DNA of 64,000 nt from Pyricularia pennisetigena (GCF_004337985.1 NC_043742.1:4078176-4142175), one strand, 5' to 3'; positions 48,365 through 60,345 are shown, numbered from the stretch's first letter. Program-made: numbers and translations. The notes: a model not told the origin generated them from the sequence alone.

Positions 48365-49568
48365 CTATAACCTCCTTGTCCGCCGTTGTGTCCTTGCATG
48401 AAGCGGTTGAAAGTCCGTGATTGACGGTGGCTCGTCGACAAGCTCCTCCTTGATTGTGTGCTCCACCTTGACGGTCTCGACCTTGATCGGAACCACATTT
48501 TCTTCGTCCTCACGTTTGAGGAGCACCTCTTGCTTCTCCACCACCGCTGCCAGTTCCTCCTCCTCCTTTTCCGCCTTGACGTCTTCCCTCCGCCTCAGAC
48601 CGTCGTTGACCTTTTTCCGATCCGCCGCGCGGCAGAGACCCCTGAGGCCGAGCTCGCAGTCGCCGCACCTCCTGCCGACGGGCAGGCACACCGTCTGCCC
48701 CAGCCCAACCAGCAGCCAGTTGATCTCGCGCCAGCGGTCTCTGGGCAGCCACGACTCGAGCGCGGCGCGCGTGGCCTCGGGGTTGTTGGTCTTGTTCCAA
48801 CCCCACAGGTTTGTGATGCGGTGGACGTGCACGTCGACACCGATGCCCTCGACGCGGTTCCAGCCGTTCGGGGCCGACATGCAAAGGTGTGCCATTTTGG
48901 GACCAACGCCCGGGAGCGAGGTGAGGCCTGCGATCGTGTCGGGTATGTCTGAGTTGTACTTGTCGCGGAGAATGACGGCTGCTTGCTTGATGTATCTGTG
49001 ACAGGGCGGGGAGGGTAAATAATAGTTAGCTTGTATGCTTAGGACGAGGTGTGCAGTAGGCCAAAGAAAAAGCAAGAGTAGAAAATTCGGGAAAAGTTCC
49101 CGAGAAGCAACGCCACATACTTGGTCTTGTTGTTGTGAAAGCCGACCTGCCAAATCAGCTCGTTGAGAAGCGCCGGCTCCACGGCCAACACGTTCTCCAG
49201 GTTCAGTCCCGGCGGCGCGCCCTCTTCGAATGGGGGCAGCTCCTTCTTCAGCCTCGCCATGGCCACCGCGTTGACCGTGTCCTTGGTCTGCGAGCTCAGC
49301 ATGAGGGCGATCAAGGTGTGGAAGCGCCTGTCGCGCGGCGAGGCGTCTTCGGACGCCAGCCTCTCGCAGCCCATCGTGTCGACCGCCGCGTTGGCGGCCG
49401 GCCCCGAGATGCGCATCTCCTTGACGAGCCGGTACATCTCCTCCCAGTCCGACGGGGGCTCCACGGTCGTGGTGCCGGTCGAGGGGTCCGTCTTTGCGCG
49501 GGCTGGTTTCCGCTCGCGGCGGGGTTTTGCGTCTTGTTCCCCTTCCGGGTCGGGCTTGGGTTTTGTTG

Positions 49569-49605
<37 letters not shown>

Positions 49606-49875
49606 TACCGGGCTGGTCGGCTCCCGTTTTCGCTTGCGCTGCGCCTGGGCCTTAGCCCGGCGCAGTCGGTTGGGGTTTGTGGTGGTTGTGATGGCATCTT
49701 CAATGTCGGAGCCGAGTATCAAATCCGTGGTCTCGTATTTAACACTGCTGGGTGGTGAGTCCGAGTCCTCTTTGTATGCGAATCGCGTGAGGGGAGCTCG
49801 GGTTGAGCGGCGCGTCGCGGTCGCGGTTGCAGCAAAGTATTTTGACGTCTCCTTGGAAACGCGGCGCGAGGTCAT
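48365..49875 (-). CDS. NTH1: Endonuclease III homologue (bifunctional DNA glycosylase/AP lyase)
   Basis: NTH1 removes oxidised pyrimidines and cuts the abasic strand in base excision repair in nucleus and mitochondria. Exons are 49875-49121 and 48995-48365, joined in phase 2, giving 461 residues. The catalytic Lys is in [13 protein letters not shown], the helix-hairpin-helix is [14 protein letters not shown] and the catalytic Asp is in [13 protein letters not shown]. The iron-sulfur Cys are [19 protein letters not shown], spaced C-x6-C-x2-C-x7-C, where bacterial and human enzymes have x5 last. The N-terminal 150 residues are basic and include a run of 12 Thr from a GTC-type triplet repeat. 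The C-terminal 60 or so residues are a charged Lys/Glu tail. An in-frame ATG at 49944 would add 23 residues; the [14 protein letters not shown] start looks more natural. Confidence 0.94.
49570..49605. repeat. GTC triplet repeat coding a poly-Thr run
   Basis: About a dozen near-perfect GTC units on the + strand read as a run of 12 Thr codons in NTH1. The run lies in the disordered N-terminal region. Confidence 0.9.
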
Positions 49876-51644
49876 GGTTCGGATTGTGGTTGTTTGTTGG
49901 CTTAATTGATTCGACTTGTGCTTTGATCTTTGCCAGCTTCCCAACTCAGAACCGATCCGATCTTCACTACAGTGATATCACTGAACGCCGAATTCTCGTT
50001 CCCGGTACAGTATTGATGACCTCTGATCCCTGAACTTTTTCTTTGTTTTTGGATGTTCGGGGGTGGGTCTAGTCAGTTTGCAGGGGCCTGCGGTTTTCCT
50101 TTTTCGGTACCACAAAACGACGAATTAAGAAGTTGGCCCTAGACTTGGCCCATCCTGGCTGTACCCTCGACGTCACTGGACCTGAATGTATCCACCTGAT
50201 CTATACCTGGTTGAGTGCATCCCTGCTGGGATCTGCAATCCTTCAAAGTTATTCCCAAGTTGTTCTGTTCTTCTCGATATCAGCATCCGATATGTTCAGG
50301 TATGCGCTCCCACAACAAAGACGATGCGGACTTTATAGCATTGCTCACTTCTTAGATTTCAACCATGATATATGTTTATACACTATGCAGTCAGTATCCA
50401 TCTCGTCACAGTCTTTCGTCTTTTCTTTCAGATGGTGCATGACAAGATCTGGTCCTTCTCGTGTTGTGAAGTTCAGTCAAATTTAACATGGCGTCAGTCA
50501 AAAGATAGTTTCAAATTGATTACTTTAGCCATCAATCAGGTCAACTTATACTCTGGTACACAGCAACTGGCTATCCAGTTACAGCTTGTGCCGAGACTTG
50601 GTTGAAGTGGACTGCGGTGAGGAGTGTAAAGCCGATGCCCAGTTTTACCCAGGTGCCTAGCCAAGTACCTGGACAAATACCCTGAAAACAACGTGGGGGT
50701 TGTGCAAGTCAGTGGTCAGCGCATTGCGTGTCACGTACTTACTGTACATAAAACCTAAAAGAATTCGACCCTGGTATTATCATTCTGCGAGCATTGTCAA
50801 GCAGCATCTCCTCCTCATGTCGATTACCAAGGCCCTTCGTACCCGGAAAATTGAACCGAAATTAAACTTTGCAGCTCTTTATGTAAATCAGAGGAATACA
50901 AGGCCCCTTGACGAGCCCTTTTGCCAGTGTCGCTCGCTACTCAGCGCCCCCAGTTACGTCGCGCATCTCTCACCCTTCCCCTGGTAGCGTTTATATGTCC
51001 TGTTCGCATCCTGCCCCAGCACCAAAACCCAAAACCTATGACCGAGACGATCACAAATATCGACACCAGAATGGCAGTCGTCTCGGCCGCCCATCCCTCT
51101 ACCTCCCGGCGCAAGACCTGCTTTGCTGATATCTCGGAGATATACATTGTCTCGATCGCAAAAGAACCAGGTGGCTATCGTATCTAATACTCAATTATTT
51201 GGCGTCCTTTTTTCAATATACTTGATTGACTCGGGGACATAATGTGGGAGTGCATCTCGTTTAGAAGATGCTCGGCTTCCCCTTTTTGTACGGCTGACTG
51301 CCCGCATGAATCACCAATACAGCAACTGCTGTCTGCCAGCCAACTTCTCTCGGAATCTCGGTCGCAGCAAGTACGCAGCTAACATTATAAAGTCTTGGCT
51401 ATGCCCACATGCGGTTGTTATTCACTTAATAACGCACCATGGAAAAGTAGTCATCCTAACGCTTCCAACTTTTTCTTCTTCATTTCTTCAGGGGCTGTTG
51501 GACAAGGAAGATATGGGACATCCGGAATCACCGTTGCGTGCAGCACGACTTTACTGGTAAAACTACGTCAAGATAGACTATATAATTGTTGGTGCGCTCT
51601 GTTTTGTGTTGTCATTCGTTTGATTTCACACACATTCTTTCAAA
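49876..51644. other. Intergenic region NTH1/candidate secreted protein
   Basis: About 1.8 kb without a convincing gene. Frames at 50133-50486 and 50700-50987 (+) lack ATG starts or motifs; one at 51306-51560 has an ATG but no recognised content. Confidence 0.4.
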
Positions 51645-52321
51645 ATGCTTCCTTCTGTTTTCATTCTTGCTTCTCTTTTTATGTTGCCGGGGTTGAGTAC
51701 GAAAGTCATTTGACGTGTCAGGAAGCCCTTCATTACAGCGACCAAATATTTCAGCAATGTTGTCGGTCCGGATTTACTTCGGAAGTACAATGGTTTGAAT
51801 ATCAAGCTTGTCGAAACACTACACGACAAACAGAAAATTGTTGCATTTGACGATGATCCTCAAGACCTCATTGAACACAATAAGGATTTTTTTTTTTCCA
51901 AAAAAAAAAAAAAAAAAAAAAAAAAAACACAAAGCGCTCTTATATTTACGTATTCGACACAAAAGATAAAAACCTTTACAAAGATTTTATGACCTCCATC
52001 AACATAATTCGAATCAACTATGGGAGAATAAATGACTTGATGTGTTTTCAAAGAGCTTATATACGGAACATGACGCAACGGAAGTGGTACAGACGGTACA
52101 AATACCATTCGAAAAGATCTCTGGATGGTGGACCCTCATCCGCGAGAGCCCAACCCCGTTTACTCGAAAAAAACCCAGCATACAAGTCGTCACCAGCTTC
52201 TTCGACAGGACCCAACACAGGAGCACCAGTCACAAAGTCACCACTCGGCAGATCCGGTGGCCGCTTTGGTGCGAGTATGGCAGAACCTGGCGGTCCAAGC
52301 CACGCAGCTCCGCGCCAGTAG
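51645..52321 (+). other. Candidate secreted-protein gene or relic, structure unresolved
   Basis: An ATG at 51645 in good context opens a signal-peptide-like stretch (MLPSVFILASLFMLPGLS). The same frame meets TGA at 51711, then stays open for 90 codons of protein-like sequence (TKYFSNVVGPDLLRKYNGLN, then KQKIVAFDDDPQDLIEHNKD). A 42-base GTACGA...TACAG intron at 51697-51738 would remove the stop and keep frame. At 51887-51927 a T11-CC-A28 tract ends clear coding character in this frame; past it, another frame is open from about 51929 to 52321 (SYIYVFDTKDKNLYKDFM, QRKWYRRYKYH). A third overlapping frame is also open at 52042-52401. No family is recognised. It may be a real spliced gene, a decayed gene, or coincidence; the signal peptide and frame-0 segment are the best support. 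Confidence 0.35.
51887..51927. repeat. T11-CC-A28 homopolymer pair
   Basis: Eleven T, two C and 28 A lie back to back. The tract falls inside the candidate secreted-protein locus, at the point where the open frame changes. Confidence 0.95.
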
Positions 52322-52860
52322 TGCTGATGCTACTGGCACTGGCGCTAGGTCCCGAGGTGAAAAGGGCATCGCTCTGCGGGGGATATAGTTGTTTTCTATA
52401 ATAAAGCACTTGTAAAAGGGCAGCATCGCATCGTAAACAGGCACGTCTTTGGGCAGTGAGGTTCCACAGAATATCGTGATATAGCTGCAAAAGCCGAAGT
52501 ATCATATTACCCGGGTAGGATTTCAGGTGTGCTGAAGAGGAAGGGATTCTGCCCTGCGAAATATAACTCATACTCGACTCGATCGGAAGTGGAATGGATA
52601 GCATCATGTCGTCCATCTTCTCTATCAAGTCAGGGGGCCAAAGCACGGGCAAACATCGACACACTTCAAATGTCGGTAACAATGCCATCCAGTGTAATCG
52701 TTTCACCTTCTAGAACCCTTGCCTCTATTAAACAAAGCCCGCGTCATGCAGAAGCCGTGGCCACAGACAGAGAGTATCAACGAGAGATCAGCTTAGTACA
52801 CGTACATCAACGACAACCCCGGCTCCATTTCTTTCTTAGGTATCGTATTGTCTTCTTGCT
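52322..52860. other. Intergenic region next to NUP85
   Basis: This is the likely 3' flank of NUP85 on one side and of the candidate locus on the other. Open frames here run on antisense to NUP85 and are not called. Confidence 0.4.
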
Positions 52861-55800
52861 TTACATGAAACCGCTGTCAGCTTCTTCCACCCAAAGTCTT
52901 GCCAAGTCCCTGGCGACACCCAGTCTCACCCTCTTCAGCAAATCATCTGCCGTGCTGTTGGCGTTAAAGCCGCTCCTCCAGTCCCATCCCTTATTGCTGA
53001 TAGCCGCCTTGTTCGCCAGCGACGACGATGACATGCTACGGCTCAGCTGGCTCGCAATGAGGGAGCTGCCACCCAGCACGTATGAGCTGCTTGTGCTTCC
53101 ATCCCCACCGACCGTGCTCTTCCGCATGAGATCCATTGGGTTGGAGCCCTTCAGGCCTGGCATTGATGCCAGCGTCAGCTTGAAGAACTCGTCGCAGGTT
53201 GCGTAAACTGAAGTCGACTTGATCGCAGCCAAATCCTCAGCAGCCTTCAGCAGCGTGTCGATGTGGTCCAGCGTGATGACCGTCTTGGCGCCTGGTTCGA
53301 TGACTGGGCCCTTTCCGGCACTGATATCTACCAGCGCGGTAGCCTCCCCAAGCAGTGCCAGCAGAAAGTCTTCGCTGACAAGCCCGTCACGCGAGGGATC
53401 ATATAAGCCGCCACGAATGTTATCGTCAGAAGCTGCTATGACAGCCATGAGTGCGTCTGCCGCTGCCGCACGGCGGCGGTGAAGTGGCACCGCGGTAGTG
53501 TCATCGTCGCGTATCTCGTAGAACCTCCTCAAAGTCGCATAGCCGCTCAGCATCTTGCCTAGAAGTTCGGCGGCTTCAAGGTCCTGCTTTGCAAACTCGG
53601 CAAGGGTCTCGTTACGATCGTGTACCAGCTGTCGCAAGTGCTCATCGAGCTCGGACTCAGGCGGGAAAACCGCGGACTGAAGGAGAGAGTATGACATGAG
53701 GAGGTTCATCACCTCGCGGACCTTGTTTGGCCGGTGTGCCAATGAATAGTACCACATGGCTTGGCCATAGCTGTGGGATTCCCGCGCAAGTGCGTCACCA
53801 AAGTGCTGAAGTAGAAGCTGTTAGACACGCACAAAAACGTTTAATCGCGACAGAATCAGGTCTAAACACTCACCTCTGCTGTCTCCTCAGCAAACTCAAT
53901 CATGCCAAGATTGTTCAGCAGTCGCCAGACCTTGTCCACGACGGGGCCAGCATTGGCATCGACGTCGGCCAAAAGAGTCTTTACCAGCTCTCCTATCGTG
54001 TCCTCGGAGCGCTCCGACGAATCCATACGACCGAGAACATGTATGGCAAGCTCCCAGCCATCCATGACCGTTCCAGACTTTGTCGCCACTAGGGACAGCT
54101 GATCCAAGTTGACCAAAGCCTGAGCATACTGAATCAAGGTGTTATCTTTCATTCCATCCAGCTCATCTGGTCCCCTAGGGTCCAAGCCGAGGACCTCAAG
54201 ATCATTGAGATCAAGGTCGAGGGCGCCGAACACAGAGGCGGGCTGGTGTGCCGGCAGCCAGCCACCTAATGTTGCAATCTCAGCCACGGCAGCTGCCACG
54301 GGGAGCGACCACGACCTCAAAATACCGATGAGACCTTTGGGGTTGTCTTCAAAAATGCAGGCCATGCCGACCTCGAGGGCGCTGTTGGAGTTTACTTCGA
54401 GGCCGGAACTAACAGCAGCCTGGAATGAACGGGCAAGACGGTCGAGGTAGTCCTCCGAATTCGCAATACGCGGTGCTGCGGGCATCAGCATGCGCGATCG
54501 AGACAGCGACAATGACTGTGACATGCGCATGTCATTTTTGCTGCGCAGGTCGCGACCCTCATCCCACCATCCAAACATGGCGACGGTTGCTTCACACCAA
54601 TCCTGGGAGACCTGAACAATCCTCTCTTGCGAGCCCAGGATTATATCAAATATTATGTTGATGTTTTCGTAAATATCCCAGGGAACTTGTGATTCCGCCT
54701 TCCGAGCCATGCCCGCCATCGATCCGCGCCCAGAGTCTGAAAAGTCAGATGCGCCCAACGACTTTTCCTTGCCTTCGGCGAACCGTCTGAGCGCATCCAA
54801 AGCACCCTTGGCTCGAACGCGGAATAGAGTCCAGTCGCTGTTCCACAGGTCCCAGTCATTGTCGATGCCGGGGCACGCCTCGATGATGACACAGGTTTCG
54901 TGGATGGCCCGAAGCACATTTGACAAGGCCTGACCTGTGTAGGCAAATCCGCTTCCTTTCTTCACTTGGTCGAAACCTCCGTTCCGCAGCAGATTCAGGG
55001 CATCTGCTACACGACCCTGAAGAATGTTCATGAAAACGGTCTGCCAGAATAATGTGTGACATGCCGGTGAAGGCCTGTAGGTCGAGATGTCCTTTGTCTG
55101 GTTAGGGTAGAGATTATGGTTCTCACCAAGCCATTGGAAGAGGACCTCAGGGAGAGGAATGGGATGTGACTCGTCAGACTCCAGAGATCGGGTATGATGG
55201 ATTTGCAAGGCCAGTCCCGCGAGGTATGCAGCATTCTCGAATGGTATTGCATTGGGACCTGGTCCAATACCGGCAATATGTTCGTGCTCATTCTGGGGCA
55301 GACCTGCCACATACTCTGACCACAGTGAGACTAGTTGGCTAGAGGTACGGGCGAGAGCGGCATCTAGCTTTTCCGCGTCATCTTCGGAGCCTACTCCCTC
55401 GGTGTACAGCTGACTGACCAAGGCATCCGTTTCCAGAATGAGTAATGGCGGCTCTGTCAACTCGGCATAGCCCATCTGCTCTGCCAAGCTCTTGGCCACT
55501 GGCGCAAAGTTGAGTTCTCTTGCAGCGCGCCCATTAGAATGGATGGCAGAGGCGCGGAAGATGCCTTCAGCCTCTCGTCGCACACGATCATTGATTGCAG
55601 GCGTCATCAACTCCATCAGGTCGGACTCATCACCGATGCCGGCGTGCTCCGGGGTGCCATTTTGCCCCATGTTCAGCCACATGTCGTCTCTGGCACTCCC
55701 GTGGTCGGTCGGATCGTTGCCTCGCCCCTGTAGTTGATTCCTCGTCGCGTAGTGACGATCTACGTAGTCTGTGTCGTCTCCCTCAGCATCCTCGTCTTCT

Positions 55801-56300
55801 TCATCATCCTCGTCTTCTTCGTCTTCTTCATCGTCGCTGTACTCCAATCCAAAGCTGCGAGTGGTTGGAAGCTGCTGTGTATCCTCCCCCTCGTAGTCTT
55901 CTTCATCCTCTTCCTCCTCATCGTCCTCGTCCTCATCTTCATAGTCATCCATGGCAACCTGCCGACTAAGCCTGGAGGGTTGTCTCTCCTTGGTACTAGC
56001 CACCGACCGTCCCAGCGGCGAACGTGTGCCCCGAGAGAGCAGATTCTTCTTGGGTATCCCTCCGGAGCTGCGATTGCCAAATTTGATTGGATTTACAGGC
56101 TTCTGGCCTGTGACGCCTCGCATGATAGAACTGCCTAGATAGGACGCTGATGGGGCGCCGGCAGGTGTGTAGCTTGCAGCTGATGAGGGCGGGGGTCCAG
56201 CAGGCGTGGTTGAAGGATTGCTGAAGTTGAAAAAGTTTGACCGCCCGTGCCGGTCGGGAGTGGATGGCGGCAAGTTCTCGTCATCGTGAAAGCCCGGCAT
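52861..56300 (-). CDS. NUP85: Nucleoporin NUP85
   Basis: NUP85 is a structural member of the Y-shaped NUP84 complex of the nuclear pore, pairing with SEH1. Exons are 56300-53874 (809 codons) and 53805-52861, phase 0, giving 1,123 residues. The N-terminal 110 residues are Ser/Pro-rich, then come two strongly acidic stretches (around residues 117-140 and 153-178) that are nearly all Asp and Glu. The rest is helical ACE1-type sequence with NVLRAIHETCVIIEACPGID, WDIYENINIIFDIILGSQE and, spanning the splice, FAEETAEHFGDALARESHSY then GQAMWYYSLAHRP. The second exon ends in a Ser-rich tail. The length is typical of Sordariomycete NUP85. Function is from the family. Confidence 0.9.
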
Positions 56301-56801
56301 CGTGAAGTCGTCGGAACAAACGAGGATTTGGTGAGGAGCAAAGTTGTTTTGGTTTTCTGTCGAAATACTATGCCACAGCCGGTTGATATTTAAGAAACAT
56401 CCCTATGTTATGGCGACCGCATCCGTAATGCGTGGGATTGTTTCGATTTGCGGCAGGATGTGAGCAGAAAGTGATGCTGCAAAGTACCTAGGCTTTTTGT
56501 CGGGTCGCCAGTTTCAATCGCAGTTGAAGGAGACGCGACTTTTTTCCCAAAAGCTCAATCTGAGCTTGTCGCGCCGGCGCAATCCCTGCAGCAGCACTTT
56601 CTTGACGGTTGGACCCATAAATATTACCCCACCAAGTTCCAGTGCCCGTCGCGACAGTGACGATTGACTGAGTACTAGCTTACCTAATTACCGTTTTAGT
56701 TCCACCTTGATGAACAAAGGAAAAGCATCGTGGTTCAAGCAGATTATGGAGAGACCCCTGCGATATACATAAATTTTGCTCGCATCTTCTTGACGTACTC
56801 G
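56301..56801. promoter_or_regulatory. Bidirectional promoter region NUP85/GPI11
   Basis: About 500 bases separate two divergent start codons. No specific binding site is claimed. Confidence 0.4.
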
Positions 56802-57688
56802 ATGCCACTGGTAGATTCTGTCAACATGTCGATGCCATCCACGCCCGCGAAGGCGACGCGCAAGTTTCCCCCAAACGCAGCCAAGGATGCTTCACCACCA
56901 CCACAAGGCGGCACCCACACCCGCAGCCCCGTCGAGAGCCCCAGCAACAGCTCCTACATAGCTGCTTCGATACCTGCGCTGCAGCTGCAGATATTTGTTT
57001 TCCTCTGGGAACGGTTGGTCGATGACCCGGTCGCAACCATGAGCCGTTTGATCTTGCCTGTCATGGCATTGATCCAAACATTCTACGCCGTTGTTCTTCT
57101 TCCGGTTGCAGGTTCAGGCAAACCGTCGCGGAAACCAAGGCCGGGCGAGAAGAGGAAGGCTCAAGGCGGGGAACCCAACATTGCGCTGGTATGTCTAGAT
57201 CTTTTCTTCTTCCTCCTTCTCTCTCATAGCTTTGAACACTAGACTAGTAGCTAATCCTACGCTCAACTACCAAACTATAGGCCACGCTGCTCTCCCTTCT
57301 TCTCACACTCATCGCGACTCCGCCGATTCATGCTGTAATGGTTCTGTTCGGAGCGCCGTTTCTCACACACGCGCCACACACGTTCTTATGTGCGCTGAAC
57401 CTCTCACTGCTGACCCTGTTCCCGCTATTCTATACTCGCGGTGCCGACGCGAGCGCCTGGCGCGCCCTGGCTGGACTTACTGCACCCCTTGACGAGAGTG
57501 TGGGAGGCCTTGTTGGAGCATGCGTTGGTGCGTGGCTGGGAGCCGTGCCCATCCCTCTCGACTGGGACAGGGACTGGCAGCGCTGGCCTGTAACTGTGCT
57601 GACGGGTATATACGTGGGCTACGCGATTGGATCCTATGGCGGTATGGCTCTACTTAGGGTTAGGAAGTACGGTGGTAAGAGGTCTTGA
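56802..57688 (+). CDS. GPI11: GPI biosynthesis protein GPI11 (PIG-F)
   Basis: GPI11/PIG-F helps add phosphoethanolamine to the GPI anchor in the ER membrane, stabilising the transferases GPI7 and GPI13. Exons are 56802-57188 and 57281-57688, phase 0, giving 264 residues. After a Pro/Ser-rich cytosolic N-terminus come several hydrophobic segments: LILPVMALIQTFYAVVLLPV, ATLLSLLLTLIATPPIHAVM, VLFGAPFLTHAPHTFLCALN with the conserved FGAP, SLLTLFPLFYT and VLTGIYVGYAIGSYGGMALL. The RGADASAWRALAG and PLDWDRDWQRWPVT motifs are characteristic of the family, and the end is basic. The start at MPLVDSVNMSMP was chosen over an upstream non-ATG extension; a third Met lies eight codons later. Confidence 0.93.
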
Positions 57689-57888
57689 GAGTGAACTCTA
57701 GTAGAACTGGTTCGCTTATTCCCTGTTGCAAACTGCAGGTATGGGCTGTGTAGAGGCTGCCCAAATTACTGTGAGATGCAATTACTCGGCCACTTGTATC
57801 CAGTTAGAAGTAGGCTTGAGGCAACATCCCCTGCAAAAAANNNNNNNNNNNNNNNNNNNNNNNNNNNNNNNNNNNNNNNNNNNNNNNN

Positions 57889-57919
<31 letters not shown>

Positions 57920-58083
57920 TACCTATCTGTTTAAAAGGACTCTTTGGAGAAACATTGTATAAGATCAAAATAGAGGTGGGAACTGCAAAATATAGGCAAT
58001 CATCCAGGCAGGATCGATGTATTATAAGACTACTGCTCGACATCAAATCGGTTGGCTTGATATAAGCTAGGTAGAAGTGTGTA
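57689..58083. other. Convergent 3' flanks with gap in poly-A
   Basis: A 48-base N gap (57841-57888) is bordered by A on both sides (57835-57840 and 57889-57916), so it probably bridges one long A homopolymer. No gene is seen. Confidence 0.7.
57841..57888. other. Assembly gap (48 N) inside A homopolymer
   Basis: A residues flank the N run directly. The true length of the homopolymer is unknown. Confidence 0.95.
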
Positions 58084-60037
58084 CTATACGAATTGCCCGG
58101 CTCCCCCTGCTTCCTCCTTTTGCCTTCTGATCCACAGATCAAGCCTTCGTTCAAGCATGCACACCGCCTTGGCAAGTCTACTTGGGGCAAGTCCTGATAG
58201 CTCAGCTGCGAATAAACCGTTAGTCTGCGTACTCGACTGTGGGTTCGAAAAGTCTATGAACATACCAGCTTTGTTGTAGAATGCCCTAGCAGTTGGCGGG
58301 AGATCGTCAACGTTGCGCCAGACCCAGTGTTTGGTCCCGAAACCCGTCGTCACATTATCTCCATTCGCAGGATCCTCGGGAAACTGCAAAGTCATTCTGC
58401 TATGAATTTCTAGCAACTTACCGTCTACAGCCGTCTCATCGGCATTTACAGGTCTGGTTTCTCTTTGTTGCTCCTGAAGAGGAAAAAGACCGGCAAATCG
58501 CCCTAGCTGGCTGGATCTTTGCGGGTCGATCTTAACCTGCTGAAACCAAGCAAGATAATCATCTGCTTTAGCTTGACTTAATGTCCATGCATCTTCAGAG
58601 GTCAGCATCTCAATGTCCTTTCGAGAAAGCGACTCTTTTGGCGCCACTTCAAACTGCTCCCTCCATCGTTGCCAGTCAATCTTTAGCAAAGGTACTGGGA
58701 AGCTAGTTTCGCTAGTGCCTCGACGAACGTCATCAAACGGACAGATCAACTTGGTGACCATGACAATGCATGATATCAAGAAGACATCGGGGTGGTCGAG
58801 TAGTTGCACTCTTCGTTGTCCGAGCGGAAAAGTAAAGTCCACGTTAAGGAAGTCGACCATCTCTTGGGTAAAGGTATATATCTCGGCTGTGACAACGGCG
58901 GGTTAGGCCTCTTGTCCCGCATACTCATCCATTTCGCTAGAAATCCAAACTTACGTGGCAGTGCCAGTTCTTTAATGTATCGTAGCGTAAGCAGCTGTCT
59001 GTTCAGAGGCGGGAACGTCATCTTGTAGAATTTATGAAAGGACAAAACCAGCCCGAGAACCGCTGCGTGGATCTCTCCGCCCGAAAAGGGTGTAGATCGG
59101 GCCGTAAGTGCCTTTTGATATTGTCCAGGTAGACGAGCCCTCATCTCACAAGGAACCTCATGGATCTACGAAAGCCAGTTAGTCGTGTAGGAGGAGGACA
59201 ACAGCCAAGATCAAAACCACGTTGACTAAACCCACCGCATCGAGATATATGATCTGATTGTTCTTGCCCCAGCTGAACAAGTCTCCGACCCTGACAGGCA
59301 ACCGCATCAATAGACAGCCCAGGTAACAAAGCCCTAGTGTATCAACCAGCCTGGGGAGGGACCTCTTGACGCCGATCTCCGAAGTCCAGCTCCTCGCCCT
59401 TGAGCTGCCTCTCGTCCCAGTGCCCGACCGGTCCGTCCGCCCGGCCTCCGACTCCCCGCCGCTGCTGAACATCTTCATCTCGCTGCCGTCGGTCTCGCTC
59501 CTCTCTCCACCCGACTGGGCGTCCTCGTCCCGCTCCGCCTCGGAAACGGTCTTGAGCCCCTCAATGTTGCGCGTTCTCAGCACCCAGAGGTCCCGCACCA
59601 CCGTCTCCAGCTCGGATGGCAGACCCCGGTCGTGCATGAGCCAAAACAGCTGCTTGCGGAGAACGAGCTGCAGGCACTGGAGGTACAGCTCGCGCGACGC
59701 GTTGCCCGAGAGCATGCGCGAGGTCTTTTCGCGGACCTCCTTCTCCTTGCGCGCCACTGCGCCTGTCTGCCCGAACCCATCCTCGTCTTCAAAGTCATGC
59801 TCCACGAAGCCCTAGGGAAAATGTGGTACCGACAGAGGTTGGTCGGGTCAACATCAGTTGAGGATTTATGCCGAGCGTATCCATCCTGATGAGCAGTGAA
59901 TTTGGGAATCACCATACCTCTATCTCATGTCCGCGATCGCAATATCGGCGACCATCTTCGGAATACCATCTTTTGGACGGGCACTGCTCGCATGTCTGGC
60001 CCTTGGTGAATCTGTGATAACTGCGCCGTCCCGACAT
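58084..60037 (-). CDS. RRN7: RNA polymerase I transcription initiation factor RRN7 (TAF1B type)
   Basis: RRN7 is the TFIIB-like core-factor subunit that brings RNA polymerase I to the rDNA promoter. Five exons fit: 60037-59918, 59811-59236, 59165-58955, 58886-58266 and 58205-58084, giving 549 residues. Exon 1 holds the zinc ribbon (Cys16, Cys19, Cys33, His37 in TCEQCPSKRWYSEDGRRYCD and the RGHEIE after it). Exon 2 starts the cyclin-like part (REKTSRMLSGNASRELYLQCLQ), then a Ser/Glu-rich loop and GLCYLGCLLMRLPVRVGDL. Later exons carry LNRQLLTLRYIKELALP and HPDVFLISCIVMVTKLICPF. The last intron (58206-58265) is 60 bases, with GTATGT, a GACTAAC branch and CGCAG, but it stays open if retained, so a simple frame reading adds 20 residues there. 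Confidence 0.9.
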
Positions 60038-60291
60038 TGTTTCTTACCAGTTGCAAGATGCGGTGCATCAACAGATTGGTGGTCAAATTTGTTGTCAGTG
60101 GCGAACAAGATGGAGAGATCCTGCAGTCGACTCAACACAAAGACAGGAATACCTATCTAGGTAGGTGGGTCGAAGGCTACCACAGTCCGTCACGATAGTG
60201 TTCTAATTACTAGACTTGACTAGACTACTGCTAAACCTAGAGATGGAATTTTTTACATTCGGTTAGATCCAGTTTTTTGCCGCTTGTCCAC

Positions 60292-60345
<54 letters not shown>

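Noticed and set aside
58398..58430. GTAAGT...ATAG inside RRN7 exon 4 as an intron
   Set aside because: It would be only about 22 bases, too short to be spliced, and its removal breaks the frame.
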